NCBI GenBank assembly: GCA_963522035.1
Contig: CAUQYP010000261.1
Location: 1-6,605 of the forward strand
Source: Noviherbaspirillum_A sp963522035
GTDB taxonomy: Bacteria; Pseudomonadota; Gammaproteobacteria; Burkholderiales; Burkholderiaceae_D
DNA: 6,605 nucleotides
Direction of reading: 5' to 3'
The notes beneath the pieces are model-generated. The model saw nothing but the letters and a program-made list of their open reading frames with translations, was not told where the DNA came from and did no database searches. This document shows, piece by piece, positions 5,849 through 6,605 of this stretch (its first letter is position 1; the number at the start of each line of letters is the position of its first letter). The translations under genes and the position numbers were made by a program.

Positions 5849-5891
5849 ACGGAGACGGAAAAAACCAACGATTATAGCGGGTTTTCTCCGT
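5849..5891 (-). promoter_or_regulatory. Promoter region of the rpsP operon, with an inverted repeat around the -10
   Basis: On the minus strand a perfect TATAAT lies at 5876-5871, giving a predicted start near 5864 and a leader of about 34 nt. The -35 is poor: nothing close to TTGACA lies 16-18 bp further upstream. An imperfect inverted repeat surrounds the -10: ACGGAGA at 5849-5855 mirrors TCTCCGT at 5885-5891, and AAAACC at 5861-5866 mirrors GGTTTT at 5880-5885. This could be an operator or coincidence in an AT-rich promoter. Confidence 0.6.
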
Positions 5892-6048
5892 AAACGGACA
5901 GGTTAATCAGGATGAGAAGCATGCAGCCAGCGCCGGAAGCGCAGCGAGGCGACAGTATAAAGCGGTTTTCACACCATGCGACGATTGCCATGCCGCCACT
6001 GCTGATGCACACTACGCCCGCAATTCCGCCTGCTTCCCGCCTTGCCCC

Positions 6049-6462
6049 ATGCAACCCCACAAGAACAAGACCCTGGCCACCCTGCTGGCGCTGCTGTTCG
6101 GCAGCATCGGCCTGCACCGTTTCTACCTGTACGGCCGGCGCGACCTCTGGGGCTGGGTACACCTGGCCACCCTGCCGCTGTCGGGCCTGCTGATGCTGGG
6201 CAATCCGGACGCGGCCGCGATATTCAGCGCCGGTCCATTTGTGCTCTCGGTGCTGGCATCATTCCTGGAGACGCTGCTGATCGGCCTGACGCCGGACGAA
6301 AAATGGGATGCCCGCCATAACCCCCGCTCCGGCCGCAGCTCCGACACCGGCTGGCCGGTGCCCCTGATGCTGGTGGTGGCGCTCGCCTGCGGTGCGACGG
6401 CGCTGATTGCGGCGATTGCGCGCGCCTTCGACATACTGCTGACCGGCGGTTCCTACGGCTGA
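6049..6462 (+). CDS. TM2 domain-containing small membrane protein
   Basis: A 137-residue inner-membrane protein of unknown function, the only rightward gene. The TM2 domain is at the N-terminus: K5-K7 followed by LATLLALLFGSIGLHRFYLY (9-28), with the typical GxxGxHRFYL signature, a conserved loop GRRDLWGW, and a second hydrophobic hairpin at about 37-50. A further hydrophobic stretch (60-80) is followed by a polar linker (82-100) and a final membrane segment (103-125). The ATG at 6049 is the only start before the TM2 motif, but it is preceded by a pyrimidine-rich stretch with no Shine-Dalgarno sequence. A TATAAA at 5956-5961 lacks a good -35. It diverges from rpsP, and its stop codon is 2 bp from the right repeat copy. 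Confidence 0.85.
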   Translation: MQPHKNKTLATLLALLFGSIGLHRFYLYGRRDLWGWVHLATLPLSGLLMLGNPDAAAIFSAGPFVLSVLASFLETLLIGLTPDEKWDARHNPRSGRSSDTGWPVPLMLVVALACGATALIAAIARAFDILLTGGSYG

Positions 6463-6464
6463 GG

Positions 6465-6605
6465 CGGCCTGTAAGCCTTACTGCCTGCTCCGCGCAGCGA
6501 CTGTTGCCGTTGCCGTTGCCGTTGCCGTTGCCCGCGCAGCGACAGTTGCCGTTGACGCTGCCTTTGACGTGGATCCCCGTTAGACGGCGACGCGTCGCCA
6601 GGGAC
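6465..6605 (+). repeat. Right copy of the dispersed repeat, truncated by the window edge
   Basis: The reverse complement of this stretch matches 208-366: identical over 6563-6605, again over 6519-6549, and at the inner edge, where CGGCCTGTAAGC is at 6465-6476. It carries the same 14-bp palindrome (6586-6599) and the CGCGCAGCGA motif twice (6491-6500 and 6533-6542). It starts 2 bp after the TM2-gene stop codon. The match is still perfect at the last base, so the element almost certainly continues outside the window. Confidence 0.9.
6503..6532 (+). repeat. GTTGCC hexamer array (5 units) in the right repeat copy
   Basis: Five perfect consecutive GTTGCC units, with one more at 6545-6550 and variants GTTGAC, GCTGCC and TTTGAC after it (6551-6568). 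The left copy has only two or three of the matching hexamers at the same point, so unit number varies between copies. Confidence 0.92.

Noticed and set aside
5872..6162. 96-residue minus-strand frame between rpsP and the TM2 gene
   Set aside because: It overlaps the TM2 gene antisense and the rpsP promoter, and has no recognisable motif.
1..6605. Composite transposon or integrated element between the inverted repeats
   Set aside because: No transposase, integrase or resolvase is present, and the enclosed genes are core ribosomal genes in conserved order; the repeats are better seen as separate insertions of a dispersed element.

Overview
This looks like a GC-rich betaproteobacterial chromosome segment, most likely Burkholderiales and plausibly Oxalobacteraceae (Massilia/Duganella/Janthinobacterium type). 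The inference rests on the gene order rpsP-rimM-trmD-rplS followed by a CoA-type NUDIX hydrolase and a CobD/CbiB-family membrane protein, on the DUF3579 gene, and on codon use. Genus is a guess.

Layout: seven of the eight protein genes read leftward (minus strand). From right to left they are the ribosome/tRNA operon rpsP (5830-5576), rimM (5557-5012), trmD (4975-4226) and rplS (4118-3735), closed by a clear intrinsic terminator (3712-3688). Next come a CoA-pyrophosphatase-like NUDIX protein with a TTG start (3587-2919), a CobD/CbiB/AmpE-superfamily membrane protein (2828-1869), and a two-gene unit of a DUF3579 protein (1693-1343) and a His-rich cation diffusion facilitator (1326-394). One gene, a small TM2-domain membrane protein (6049-6462), reads rightward, divergent from rpsP. 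The rpsP-rplS genes make ribosomal proteins S16 and L19, the 30S maturation factor RimM and the tRNA m1G37 methyltransferase TrmD. The leftward genes after them appear to be separate housekeeping or metal-homeostasis functions.

The most notable non-coding feature is a dispersed repeat. One copy (208-366, inside a structured 1-366 region) follows the stop codon of the leftmost gene. A second copy in inverted orientation (6465-6605, cut by the window edge) follows the stop codon of the rightmost gene. Seen from each upstream gene the two copies have the same orientation and start within about 30 bp of the stop. They share a 43-bp perfect block, GTTGCC/GCTTTT-type hexamer or 12-mer tandem units that differ in number, and an open reading frame with the same ending. 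Next to the left copy is a very long hairpin. Nothing identifies a phage, transposase, CRISPR array or defence system. Outside the repeat the window is ordinary conserved chromosome.
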